Of a DNA stretch of 15,503 nt, positions 1 through 10,533 are shown piece after piece (position 1 is the first letter of the stretch; each line of letters opens with the position of its first letter). The stretch covers positions 1 to 15,503 of the forward strand of contig RBNI01003616.1 of the NCBI GenBank assembly GCA_003990745.1, in the 5' to 3' direction. Made by a program: the position numbers and the translations under genes. The notes beneath the pieces were generated by a model. The model saw only the letters and a program-made list of their open reading frames with translations. It was not told the DNA's origin and made no database searches. Origin of the DNA: Jimgerdemannia flammicorona. Taxonomy: Eukaryota > Mucoromycota > Endogonomycetes > Endogonales > Endogonaceae.

Positions 1-61
1 AAAAAAAAAAAGATAAGAAAGAAAGAAAAGAATAGGAAAAAGAAAAAAGAAAAAAGAAAAA
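1..61. repeat. A/G-rich low-complexity tract at window edge
   Basis: The first 61 bases are almost only A and G, with runs of A broken by single G or T. There is no coding signal. Together with the missing 5' end of the lipoate ligase gene, it suggests a contig end or poorly resolved sequence. Confidence 0.7.
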
Positions 62-64
62 CCA

Positions 65-1761
65 TCAAATCTTGTTTCCGAGTTATTACAACGCTCATAC
101 GATTTTTCTTCCAACTGCCGATCAGGCTCCTTCGCGACACTGACCCTGAGAAGCGGATCCTATATCTATGGCGTAACCGTGCTTGTGTCGTCATTGGCCG
201 AAACCAAAACCCGTTCAAGGAATGCGATCTAAGGTTCATGCGCGAGAATGACATACCGCTTGTGCGGAGGCGGTCTGGTGGTGGAACTGTGTACCATGTG
301 AGTAGGCGCGGCGTGACGAAGCCCTGGAACTGCTTGAGTTTGTAATTTTGTTTCATTATGGTGGTTCGTGCACGTATACATGCAACTTTCCAGATCGACA
401 ACCCTCCCAATGCCCCGATTCCCCCAACAGGACATGGGCAACTCCAACTACACTATCTTCATCCCTCGCGCCACCTTTACCCGTCGCACCAATGTCGAGC
501 TCGTCACCCGCGCCCTGCTAGAGCTCGACATCCCCGCGTACGTCACCGAACGGTATGACATCGCTGTCGATGGACACAAGGTTTCGGGGAGCGCCTACAA
601 GCTCACCAATGTGCGTGCGTACCATCATGGGACGATGCTGATCGACACCAAGGTCGAGTTGTTGAAGGGCGCATTGGGTAGCGGGAAGACGGGGAAGGTG
701 CGTGGAACAGAGAGGACCGGAGCGGCGAGCTGGTATGCGGTGTGCGTGGGGTTTGTCTTCTTAGGTTTCTGCTACGTGTGCATTGTTCACGCTATCTACA
801 TCTTTGACTCCCTGCCCTTCGCAGGACAAAATGGTCACGAAGGGCGTCGAATCCATACGCTCCAAAGTGGCCAACCTACGCGACTACTCCTACACAATCG
901 ATCACCAGTTGTTTTGCGAGGCCGTGGCAGAGGAGTTCGACCAAGAGTATAACAAGGGGCAGGGGATCCAGGTGCGTTTTTTTCCGCGGCGTCGATCGAC
1001 CTTTCGGTTTCGTTCCGACATCATCAACGTACCTCACATCTCCGGGTGATCTTATCCTTTGCGTGTCTCAGCGATATTATCTTCTTCGCCAACCTCCAAT
1101 CGACAGCCCATCGTCATCGATGACGACAACGTGCACGCCCTGCCTCCGCGCGTAACCCAGGTCCGCGACGAATTGCACACCTGGGACTGGATATACGGAC
1201 AAACACCCGAGTTTGAAAACGAGGTGGAGCGCGAGTTTGCCTGGGGGAGGGTGGTACGTTTTCTGATCTTGACAAGATGCTGAATCCGGGAGAGGATCAT
1301 CAGTATTATCGGACATGCACTGTTTGTTCACAATATCATATCTCATCTCTACATCATAGACTGCACACATAAAGGCAAGGCATGGTCATGTGATTGAAGC
1401 GTTGTTGACAACCTTGGCGCCTGAACAGAAGACGCTTGTAACCGCCATGTCGGTAGCGCTGGAAGGTTTGAACGTTTTTGTTTCTTCCTCCAAATGAAAT
1501 TTGTTTATGATACGGTCGCTTTCCGGGAGGAAATCATTCCTTTCATTGATTTCTCTGCTAGCCAATTGCCCAGCATCTCACTCTCCTGTCCTTTCTGTCT
1601 GATCGCGTCTTATGGCTATGTTACAAGGATGCAAGTACGCGGACGCGGGGATCGACGAGGCCGTTGCCAAGATCCAAATCGGCATGCCGGAGCTCCTGGA
1701 TCGGGACGGCCAGAGGGTGGAGGAGGTGGCAGGATGGATGAAGGAGGTTGTGGGGATGTAG
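65..1761 (+). CDS. AIM22: Lipoate-protein ligase (AIM22/LplA family), 5' partial, six exons
   Basis: Attaches lipoate to the lipoyl domains of 2-oxoacid dehydrogenases and glycine cleavage H protein; in fungi this acts in mitochondria. Exons seen: ~65-297, 431-697, 825-971, 1107-1253, 1360-1465, 1628-1761 (stop TAG). All introns are GT-AG and phases agree. Family landmarks in order: [28 protein letters not shown] (joined across intron 1), KVSGSAY with the lysine that binds lipoyl-adenylate in Lpl[19 protein letters not shown], and [12 protein letters not shown]. The C-terminal accessory domain of bacterial LplA is present (exons 4-6, ending in a WMKEVVG-like helix). No start codon lies in the window, so the N-terminus and any mitochondrial targeting signal are missing. 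The conserved start (LLQ.SYD...N) is in one frame up to about base 115 and the rest in another, so one or a few bases are lost there. The frames and exon joins are inferred from family similarity. Confidence 0.93.
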
Positions 1762-1968
1762 ATTGGTTTGCAATCGTGCGGATATACCTTGAAACATTTC
1801 ATTCCTCTTAACTCCGAGTGAAGTTCCCAATAACTCATGTCTTATTCTGGCAGTCCACATAATCAGCACGCCCGTCTGTACAAAGAATAATGAATAATAT
1901 ACAAATCTTTCGGACAACAAAGGTTATATTCGTGGTATTTTAGTATCCATACAATCCCTGACCCCCCT
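1762..1968. other. Convergent intergenic gap between lipoate ligase and HUL5
   Basis: The two stop codons face each other across 207 bases, so both 3' UTRs and poly(A) sites must lie here or overlap. The stretch is AT-rich, with AATAATGAATAATATAC-like sequence near 1885-1902. No coding signal is seen. Confidence 0.6.
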
Positions 1969-4900
1969 TTAACTCAATTCGAATCCCGTGTTGGAGTTGA
2001 TTGCTACAAGGGCAAAAAACGTCGATTAAATTGCAATTTCGCCAGCTACAATCACTGAAGTCGACATAACTATTCGATGCCCTTACCATATTTGAGTTTT
2101 TCACGTAAATTTGTCTTCTTCGGATATGCTGCATGCAAGATTGAGAGAATAACAAGTCGGTCATGACAAATCGCCATTAGATTTCACCTCTCCCAATCGA
2201 TTTAAAACCGATTGACTTACGTGGTAACTTCAATAAGTTAAAACTGGAAGAAATATGTTGTAAGGTATATCATATGAGAAATGAGCGCGACGCGTGGAGA
2301 GGTCCGTTGCTCACCCCAGCTTGATACTCCATCATCCTCTTCCACATACCATGTTGAACTCGTCGGCAACCTCCCCTTCGCTGCCGTCCCGGCACCGACA
2401 CCAAAGAACGCCTTCATTATGCCAATGGGCGAGTCTTCACCCGATGGGTCGTCGCCAGACATGGCGACAAGACGAATCGTGAAGGGCGGTTGCAGGAACT
2501 CGAAGCCACCCAAGGGTGGCTGGTGTAATGAAAAGATCCGGTTTCAATAATTGGGATACGGGAACGAGAAGATCATTAAATAAACCAACGGTGTTGCGCC
2601 ATTCAGAAGCCCAATACTTACCTTCGAACAACTTGTCACGAATTTCAAGAATGCCCTCTTGTCGTCTGAGTCGAAGTCCTCCAGCACATGCCACAACGCG
2701 CGCATGACCGGGTGTTGATCGAAATAGCCGTTCTGGTATTGCGTATGCTTCCGCAAATCGGCGACGTCTTCAATGAAGAGGGAATCGGTATTGGGAATTC
2801 TAGTTTAGTGAAATCAAGACAGGTACCAGACAAAATCGTCAAATGCAAATGCTCACCGAAATCCACGTCTTCTCCAGAGATGACCCTGATAGTAATACCG
2901 ATGAAGATGAAACAATTCAACGGTTGATGCGAGAAACATTCCAGTAATCTCTTACCTCTGCAACTCTGGGGGCGAAAAGATCCGCAACCAGTTCTCGGCG
3001 ATGATGGATTTGAAGCTGAATTTCCCAAGACGCCCGTAGATAAAGAAGAGATTGTAGATTGTTATATGTGCACATAGTGGTCAAACCAAAAAACGGGCTT
3101 CGTATCCCGCCCCCAACCTACCCCTTGATAAACGCCTTCGACTGTTCCTTGCTCTGCTGGTTGAGCCGGTAGTCGGCCATGAGGTAAACGTACTCGATTC
3201 GATTCTCGTTCGTGACGGCAATATGTTTGCCATTCTAACCATAAAAAGAAAAATAAAAGTCAAAAGACGTGCTCATTCCAGTAGCCGAGTCTCAAGGGTA
3301 TTCAAAATACATGACTTACATGCTTCAACTCCTTCGTAATATGCTGCCCAAAGACATCCTCGTCCGTCGCAAATGTCAGTCCTAGATCCTCGACATTGTC
3401 TTCATCGCATCATTCAGCGAAAGGACATTCTACATTAACAATCATTCCCACCGTCAACCACCATCAACCACCTTCCCAGGCCCGTGACTCACCATCATAT
3501 CTCTTCACAAACGTCAAACTCCTCCATAGCTCCTCATCCAGCCCAGCCAGCTCCTCCAGGAATACGTGGCGCCCCAACAATTTCGCCAGGAGGAACGGAG
3601 CAAATTGCGCCTCAACCAGCACGCCTTCGTACATAGCCTTGCCCAGGACACGGCCCACGAACTCGAACAGCTCGAGTTGGTTGGCGTGTGTGAAGGAGGT
3701 GAGGGAGGGGAAGAGGAGGTGCGTGGAGGGGGTGGTGGAGAAGAGGTTGAAGGCAGGCGAGAAAGCGAGGGTGGTGAGTTGGGAGATGAATTCTGCGAGT
3801 CGAGATGTGAGAAACGATTGTGAGTGCCGAGCCGGCGGATTGAATGTCAGTGGGAGATTTCTGAAGCTAAAGCAGAGCGTGCTCACCTTTGAACGGGCCG
3901 CCCTGATCGATACCAATTTCCTCGGCACCTAGTGGATAAAAAAGGAAGGTATCATCAGTGGTCTGGAAATCGAGCATATTAAGATTCATTTTGCCCCTTG
4001 CATGCAATCAAATCTCGCTCACATTTAAAAAATTAATACATCTTACCCAACTCATTCACAAACTTGACCCTTATCAGTCCCTTCATCTGTGCCGGGCCCA
4101 GCCTTCCCAGCTGCCTAAAACCATCCTCAAGCACGTACTGCCTCCTGACGCGGATAACGACTCCCCGATCGTTCACGGGGGCCGCGGCCCGATCAGCCGA
4201 GACGGAGTCGCGGAATATGTCAAGTCTGGTGGCGAATGGCACAGCGTGCGGCATGGATGCAAGGACACGCAGGGCCGTCGGGTCGGACTCACGGACGGCA
4301 GTAAGAAATTGCGATGGCTGCGACGCTCCGGCGAGGATATGTGGGAGCGGAAAGGGCCTCTTCGGGTCCGAGACAAGGAGCCAGTGGTTCGGCGGGCAGA
4401 AGGAGCGACGGGTATTGCGGTCGTGGAGCTGCAGGAGGAGGCGACGAGCTGGGTCGAATGGCTTGAGATGCGGGGGATGCAAGGTGTTGGAGGAGCTTGT
4501 GAGGATGGGAGGATTGGTGGAAGTGGAGGGGTTTTGGAGAAGAGAGAGATAAAACTGGTTGAGGAAGGCAGAGAGGGCGACAAGCTCGTCAAGTTTAAAA
4601 GGTGTTTGTTTCTCGTAGACTTCGTCATCGTCTAGCGTCCTGCAACATTTGAAAATTCACATCACAATTAGCATATTCCCATTTAATCATCCAGCTTTCT
4701 GCATACAACAGCGACACCGTAATAAACTCATAACCTAAACAACACAAAACAGTCAAAAAAAAACCCCCCCATTTTACTCACAGGAACAACACCTCACACT
4801 CCTCACAAAACAGCTTCAAAATCTCAATCAAGGGCTCCTTCTCTACCTCGCCCTTCCTCCTCCTCGCTGCCTCTAGGTAGATCTGCATCCCGCCCTTCGG

Positions 4901-6706
4901 CCCAAGCAAGTTCATGAACCGCCAAAGTTGCGGTACCAGACGCGGAATGTACGCGAGGCGGTACAGAATCTCGTTCCGCTGCACGGGGAAGGTATGCATC
5001 AACAGCATGTAGAGGCGGGAGGCGTTCTGAATGTCGATGGCAAGGAGGGTATGGTTTGAGACCTTGGAGATGGAACTCGATTTCGTGGTTTTCTTAAGTG
5101 ACAAGGATTGGAGGGAGTGGGTGGGTAGGGATGTTGAGGAAGATGAAGGAAAAGATGCGGAGTCGGGGTCTGTCTTCAGGTCAAGTACGCTGATAAAGGC
5201 CGTGTCAATGAAGCGGCGGGACCAGAGTTGTTCGATCTGGCGGACGAGACGAGTGAAGTGAGTGACAGGAATGAGCTCGGGGTCAATTTTTTTCCCAGAA
5301 TACCATTTAAAAATGGCGTGGTATTGTTGATGGGTTGGGGTATGCTTGTCCGATATGTAGATCTGGCATTGAACAAGAAGTTGGATAGCTGCTTGGATAA
5401 GATCGTTCTGGGTGATGGAGTCCGCGGGGGTATTAGGAGTTGGTGAGGTCGCGGACGGTGTTTTGACAGAAGATGCCGAGAACGCCGCTGAAGAAGGAGC
5501 CGATGATGCAGTTTGCCACTGCCACAATTCCATTAAATTCCCCAACAAGAACAGGCACCCATTCCCCTCTAATGCCTGCAACAGCGCCTGAGCACCTTGA
5601 TCCGTCCCACGTATCCTCTCCACCGCGCGCTCCAACACCCTCCCATTCTTCATCATCCCCAGACACGCCGCGTCGAGGTACTCGCACAACAAAGGCACCG
5701 AGAGCACATGCAATACAAACAAGTCGAACGCCGGACTGTTACCCGCCCTACCTCCCGCCCCTTCGACCTCGGCCTCGATTACCAACAGCGCGCATCTCAG
5801 CACGGCCGTAAGCCACAGCATGATGGACTTGTTCGACTTTGCCTCGTTCGCCGACATCTGGCCGCCCTCGAGCTTCTCCGCCCGCGACCGGATCTTGACT
5901 ATCTGATTAATACGCAACGCCATCCCATGTCCGACCTTCGCGTACATACCGCACGCCACCACATCGCCTCGCACCTCTTCCGCCCGCTTTCGCAGCAGTC
6001 TGGGGTGATCGTTTACGAGGTATCGAGCGTCCAACACCTGCGCAGTCATCAACGTAAAGTTCTTCATGTCCAGGTATTGAAGCAGCACGCGAAGCTCCAA
6101 CCCGGTCATGTATAGGGGCGGTAGCTCCCGATACTTCAATGACGGTGCCCTAGCGGTCAAAGGCTCGTGGCCGGACACACGGCTCCAACATGCCGTTAAC
6201 ACAAGCTTCAGGTATTTGGTTGCGCGGTCCGAGTACCTCGCGTCAACCAAGAGAGCATGGTATGGTACGACTAACTCAGTCGCTTCTTTGCTTTTCGTGG
6301 TCTTGGTGAGCAGAAGCTTACATAAGTGCGCGAAACGACCCACGATGGTCGGGTCTTCCATCGCTTGTTCAGGCTCACCCGCAAGGAGGAAGAATAGTCC
6401 CACGATCCTAAACATGTTCCGCGTGGTAAGCCTCTGCTGCTGTTGCTGTGATACCACCTTCACAGCGGCAGCGTCTGTCACAGCCACGGGAGACTCGTAT
6501 CCCGTCGTCGTGTCCCATCCGGTCCATCGGTCCCGGATCCACCGCTGCCTCCGCAGGCCCATACGCCAGACGCGCTGAATGCGTCGAGCGGCGTCCTCGC
6601 GGTCCTTAAGGCCGTGCTGTTGCTGCCGCTCCTGCTCTCGTTTAAGCCGGTCTGCCTTGGCTTTGTCGAGAAAAGCCTTTTTGTCTGTTGCATTGGTGTT
6701 GAACAT
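1969..6706 (-). CDS. HUL5: HECT E3 ubiquitin ligase, Hul5/UBE3C family, 13 exons
   Basis: A HECT ligase extends or builds ubiquitin chains through a cysteine thioester; Hul5/UBE3C works with the proteasome and on misfolded proteins. Exons on the minus strand: 6706-4782, 4639-4047, 3928-3887, 3792-3493, 3399-3320, 3234-3122, 3015-2956, 2885-2857, 2767-2622, 2519-2350, 2243-2221, 2128-2087, 2003-1969. They sum to 3558 bases, giving 1185 residues, close to human UBE3C. The start ATG at 6706 opens a charged N-terminus followed by an IQ motif (RRIQRVWRMGLRRQRW, about residues 41-56) as in UBE3C. The family signature RNTRRSFCPPNHWL lies near residues 716-729. The HECT domain fills about 805-1185: GIDQGGPFKEF, GRVLGKAMYEG, YLMADYRLN, ENWLRIFSPPELQ, ISGEDVDF, KFVTSCS, LPTSSTC (catalytic Cys1153) and the C-terminal GFELS. 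Key residues look intact. The extra length before LPTSST holds a Gly/Ala-rich insertion. Confidence 0.95.
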
Positions 6707-6813
6707 GGTCTGTGGCAACTGTGCAATTGTAGTGTGGGACCACTTTATCGAAAGAGGGAAAGTGTGACGCAGCAGCCTAATTAATTGCCAAATATAAAAA
6801 TTTACATAAAACC
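6707..6813 (-). promoter_or_regulatory. 107-base spacer: terminator of F-box/WD40 gene and promoter of HUL5
   Basis: Only 107 bases separate the TGA of the upstream F-box/WD40 gene from the HUL5 ATG on the same strand. On the minus strand an AT-rich block (TTTTTATATTTGGC, near 6786-6800) is followed by a CRE/bZIP-like GCGTCAC. Poly(A) signals for one gene and promoter of the other must share this space. This is inferred from position alone. Confidence 0.45.
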
Positions 6814-9800
6814 TCACTTATCCTCCTTTGACAACTGCAACACAAACTGCAGCTCCTCATCCTCGTCAACCATCAACTCCTGCGCCGCCGCCGTCCCAGT
6901 CGCCGGAGTCTTGCGGACTCCTGACCCACCCGTCCGCCACCTCGCATTGCCACCCACCGTACTCCATTTGAACTTCCGCTCGCCCTTCTTTCCTGCGGAA
7001 TGCAAGGCGTCATCGCCGATGGGTGGGTATTCGTCCCACACGTCGTCATCATAACTGCCATCCTCATCATCATATTCTTGATCGTTGCCGACGGGCGCTT
7101 TCGTGTTCTCGGATGATAACCCCGCAACTCGCGAGAGAGAGGGGGTAGGAGGAATGTAGAATGCGTCCTTATATGACGCAGAACCCTTGAAAGAAGATGG
7201 TACGGAATCAGGGGTCATGAATCCTTCGCCGAGAGAAGCTACAACGTCTCCATTCGCGGGGGCGAGCCTCGCCGCAACTGCTCCAATGGCCAACCCAATC
7301 CCACCACGGCCATCGAAGCTATGGCTGTCGAAGCTCGAAGGCCCCGAAACAAGCGACGCCGACTCGAACTCGGAAACCAAGGGAGTATCGAACCCGCTTC
7401 CCGGGTCTTGCTCGCTGGGATTCCCGTCCCGGTCCTCACCATCGTCCGCCCCTTCCAACGACGCGATCACGGCTCTGACCAGATCCTCCTCCTCCTGGGC
7501 GGCCATGGAAAGCGTGCGCCCCGGCGGGAAGAAGTTGCCGGGAACATAGCTGTTCTGCGGCGCGCGCAGGGCGGACGGGCTATGTGGTCCTTCGTCGCGA
7601 GAGATCATGATGGCGTAGTCGAGGAGCTCTTGGTCAGAGAGGCCGAGAGTCATACGTTCGAGCTCGCGGGCACGGCGGTCACGGGTCTTCTTCTCGTGAG
7701 CGATTTCGCGGGTGGATTCGCGAACTTCGTGTTGTATGTCTTGGTGGACTAAAAGAGGGAGAGGTTTGAGGTTTCTATTTACAGGTAGTTGTATTTTTCG
7801 CCTAGTGAAATGCCTCAAAAACATAGGAGGGAGAAGACTGAACTCACGTTGAGCCCTGGGCGAGGTTATAGAACCTCCTACTGGTTTTCTTGCCTTCTTG
7901 TTCCTTCTCGCTATCAACGATGGTCAATCGAAAAACACAAGCACGGTCTCAACGACTACTACCATGGCATAGCACCAATCTATTTAACCAGACCATCGTG
8001 GTTTACAACCAAACACTCACTCATCATCTGCTTATCGGGGGAAAAATCCCAGGTCTTGACGAAAGAGCCAATGGTCACTACGCCCTGATACTCGCTCGAC
8101 TGGATGCACCGCACAGCGCTCCGGTTGACGTCCATGGCACCGGGAGCGGCGCGGCCGACTCTATATATGCGAAGAAAAAAGCATCATTGGTGAGCGGATC
8201 TTCAAAACTTGCCCCCCCTCCTGCGAAAAAAAAAAAAAAAAAAAAACATTACTCGAAGCGCGCGCGTTGCTTACCGGCTGTGGAGGATTTTGATCAGTGT
8301 GCCCGTTAGCGGATCCCATGCTTTGACCCATCCGTCCTCGCTATGCGAATGAGATTATTTTGGGGCGGGTCGGTTTGACTACTCAGGAACGAATGTGAGA
8401 CTGAATGCATGATTACGTTTACACTACCAGAACACCCACCTCCCGCTGATAACTTTGAAACCGTCCAAACTCAGTGCCGAGATAGCGGCCAAATGTCCAA
8501 CGATCGTCCGCAATGGCAGCACGCGCAGTGGCTCGTCCCTGTCACATTCGGATGCGGCGTCGCCATCCCAAAGACAAACGATGCCGGCACTGTCGCCCGT
8601 CACAAGCAGACGCGTGGTCTTGATGGCCGAAAATCCTTGCATTGTTCCTTTCGACGTCGTCAATAAGGGCGAAGATGAAGGGAGAGGCGGTTCGTCAAGG
8701 GCGACGATGGGAACGCTCGGTTCAGCAACGACCGTCTGAACGGGATCTCTATCCCACATGATACAGGTCACGCCAGTGACATGTCCGCCCGTGTAGACGG
8801 CGAGGCACTGCCCCGTGGCCGCGTCGTATTTCCATAGCTCTGGCTTCTCGCGATACGAAACGACGAACGCGCCCGATTGTGGGTCGTATTCGAGTGCCTC
8901 GACGAATGCGGGACCCGGGATTTTACGCGAGGGCGAGGCCGTGGTGGCCACGTACGCCATGCCGCCGGCCGGGATGTCGTCCAGGGGATGGGGGCGGTTG
9001 CCGTGAGGGGAGGCAAGTGCCGCAAAGTCCAGGTCCCAGACGAGGACGATGCCGTTAGCGGTACCGGCGATGACGCGAACTTGAGGGTCAATTTCGAGGG
9101 ATGTAATTTTGGCGAGGGCGCCGGTGAGCTCGCGGATGCAGCGACCTGTGTGCACGTCCCAGACCTTAACGAAGCCGTCGTCGCCGCCGCTGACGACGAC
9201 GTTTTGGACGGAGACCGACCAGGCAAGGGCGGTGACGGAGCCTTCGTGGAAGGAGGTGAAGCGCTTGATTTGGCGCGCGGCGCTGGTTTTGAAGCGGGTA
9301 GTCAGAGCGACATAGCCAGATTTGTGACCCCAGAAGATACGGTGGCTTAAATATGGGAGACAACAATTGGAGAGTGTCGGACGTTGCCATGCATCTTGCA
9401 GAAATCGGATCTGAGACCGTATTAATGAAAAATACATACTCATCGATCTTCATCGCAGAAATCTCCAAATTCGTATTATCTTCGGTAGAAAAGATTAGAT
9501 CGCGATCGATCTTACCTGTCACTGGATCACACCTTGCGACCATGCCTACCAAACAATACCATCCAGTTTTTGATTAAAATCAAACTATTTGTAATCGCCG
9601 ATGCCACTCGTCAGTCTGAAACACACCTCTGTCTAAAGATCCCACCAGCATCCACGAGTCCTCGAAGTTCACGTGAACCCTATCAATGGGTCCGACACGA
9701 GGCTCAAATAGAAGAATCATGCCCCTTCCACGTTCCCACTTTCTATTTCCAATAGCAAATGGTAGGAAGACATTCCCGAAATGGTGAAGAAAAGGAATCA

Positions 9801-10413
9801 AACCAGCGATTACTATAATGAAATCTGTGGCATGGTTAGCAATCTGGGCAAGAGACTTTAGAGTTGGGCGAACCTTAAAAGCCTTGTTCTAAGAATGTAC
9901 TCCGACTTCCAACTATCAACCGCCAACCGACGGAACGGCACGCAGCCAAAAAAGGCCATAAAGGCATCACGCCCTATTATTTGCAAATGAAGGCATCATT
10001 TCCAGCTGCACTGGCACGCCCATGCAATCCATTGACAATGAACTTACAGCATGCATCGTCTGTTATCACATGTCGCCAATACTTGCACACTTGTGCGGCA
10101 GTGTTCAGAACAAAGGGTTCAAGCCTGGCGAAGATGTGCGTGAGGAGTTCGATAGGAATACTATTGATGTAGCAGGTGGTGCTGCATTATCATGGGGTAC
10201 AGAGGTGTGATCGTGAATTATGAATTAGATATTGTCTATGATGCCGACGGTCGCCAAGGGTCAGGAAGAACCATACTCGTTATCCTCCAAGCCATTTTTC
10301 GAGAGCTTCGCTCTGGAACCCTTTGACCATGGAGAAGACGACAAGAGTTGCGAGGCCTTTTGATAGCGGGCCGGCCTCCCTCTGCGGTCGCGGGTGTCAG
10401 GATCGAGGGACAT
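6814..10413 (-). CDS. F-box/WD40-repeat protein with UIM-like motifs (Ufo1-like SCF substrate receptor)
   Basis: Probable substrate receptor of an SCF (Skp1-cullin-F-box) ubiquitin ligase. Exons on the minus strand: 10413-10277, 10160-10048, 9973-9874, 9742-9627, 9545-9440, 9345-8440, 8340-8275, 8160-8021, 7910-7848, 7748-6814; they sum to 2682 bases, 893 residues. The F-box (residues 47-88) reads IPIELLTHIF...VCKYWRHVITDDACW. It is followed by SWKSEYILRTRLLR, a linker I recall from fungal F-box/WD40 proteins. WD40 blades run from about residue 125 to 565, with clear SGGDDGFVKVWD, TANGIVLVWD, TGDSAGIVCLWD, SGSEDGWVKAWD and IGSFVKTWDF strands. The acidic, low-complexity tail has a UIM-like helix at 618-635 (LSDQELLDYAIMISRDE) and another at the extreme C-terminus (DEELQFVLQLSKED). 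F-box, WD40 and C-terminal UIMs together match yeast Ufo1, whose UIMs promote its own turnover. Exon 1 (residues 1-46) has no family landmark and is the least certain part; its GTATGG donor and ACAATG start fit phase. Confidence 0.9.
8226..8246 (+). repeat. A21 homopolymer inside an intron
   Basis: Twenty-one consecutive A lie inside the intron 8161-8274 of the F-box/WD40 gene, so the transcript carries U21. The tract is about 65 bases upstream of the acceptor, too far to be the usual pyrimidine tract. Length is likely variable between strains and error-prone in assembly. Confidence 0.8.
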
Positions 10414-10533
10414 TGTGTCGGGAGGAGGAGCGCAGTCGATGGATCGATGGGTAATTTTATGGGCTGATCCGCTTGCGTCACAACGTATAGGCAGTCACGA
10501 CCATGTATATAAACAGCCCAATACACGACATCC
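10414..10533. promoter_or_regulatory. Divergent (bidirectional) promoter between two F-box genes
   Basis: The ATG of the F-box/WD40 gene (10413, minus) and the ATG of the F-box/cysteine-array gene (10534, plus) are head to head with 120 bases between. A TATATAAA box stands at 10506-10513 on the plus strand, only about 20 bases before the plus-strand ATG, which is very close if that ATG is used. The spacing means both genes probably share control elements. Confidence 0.6.

Noticed and set aside
1940..2164. Small minus-strand gene downstream of HUL5
   Set aside because: The stretch holds the last two HUL5 exons (2128-2087 and 2003-1969) and their introns, read in the wrong frame.
3958..4635. 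A 225-codon open frame on the plus strand
   Set aside because: It is antisense to exon 2 of the HECT gene, whose minus-strand frame carries the RRSFCPPNHWL signature; its own text has no domain.
5597..6115. Open frames on the plus strand opposite HUL5 exon 1
   Set aside because: They arise from the codon bias of the 641-codon minus-strand exon; Arg/His-rich without any family feature.
6706..6817. Possible N-terminal extension of HUL5 (open frame up to 6817)
   Set aside because: It would need a non-ATG start at the stop of the upstream gene; ATG 6706 opens the UBE3C-like charged N-terminus and IQ motif.
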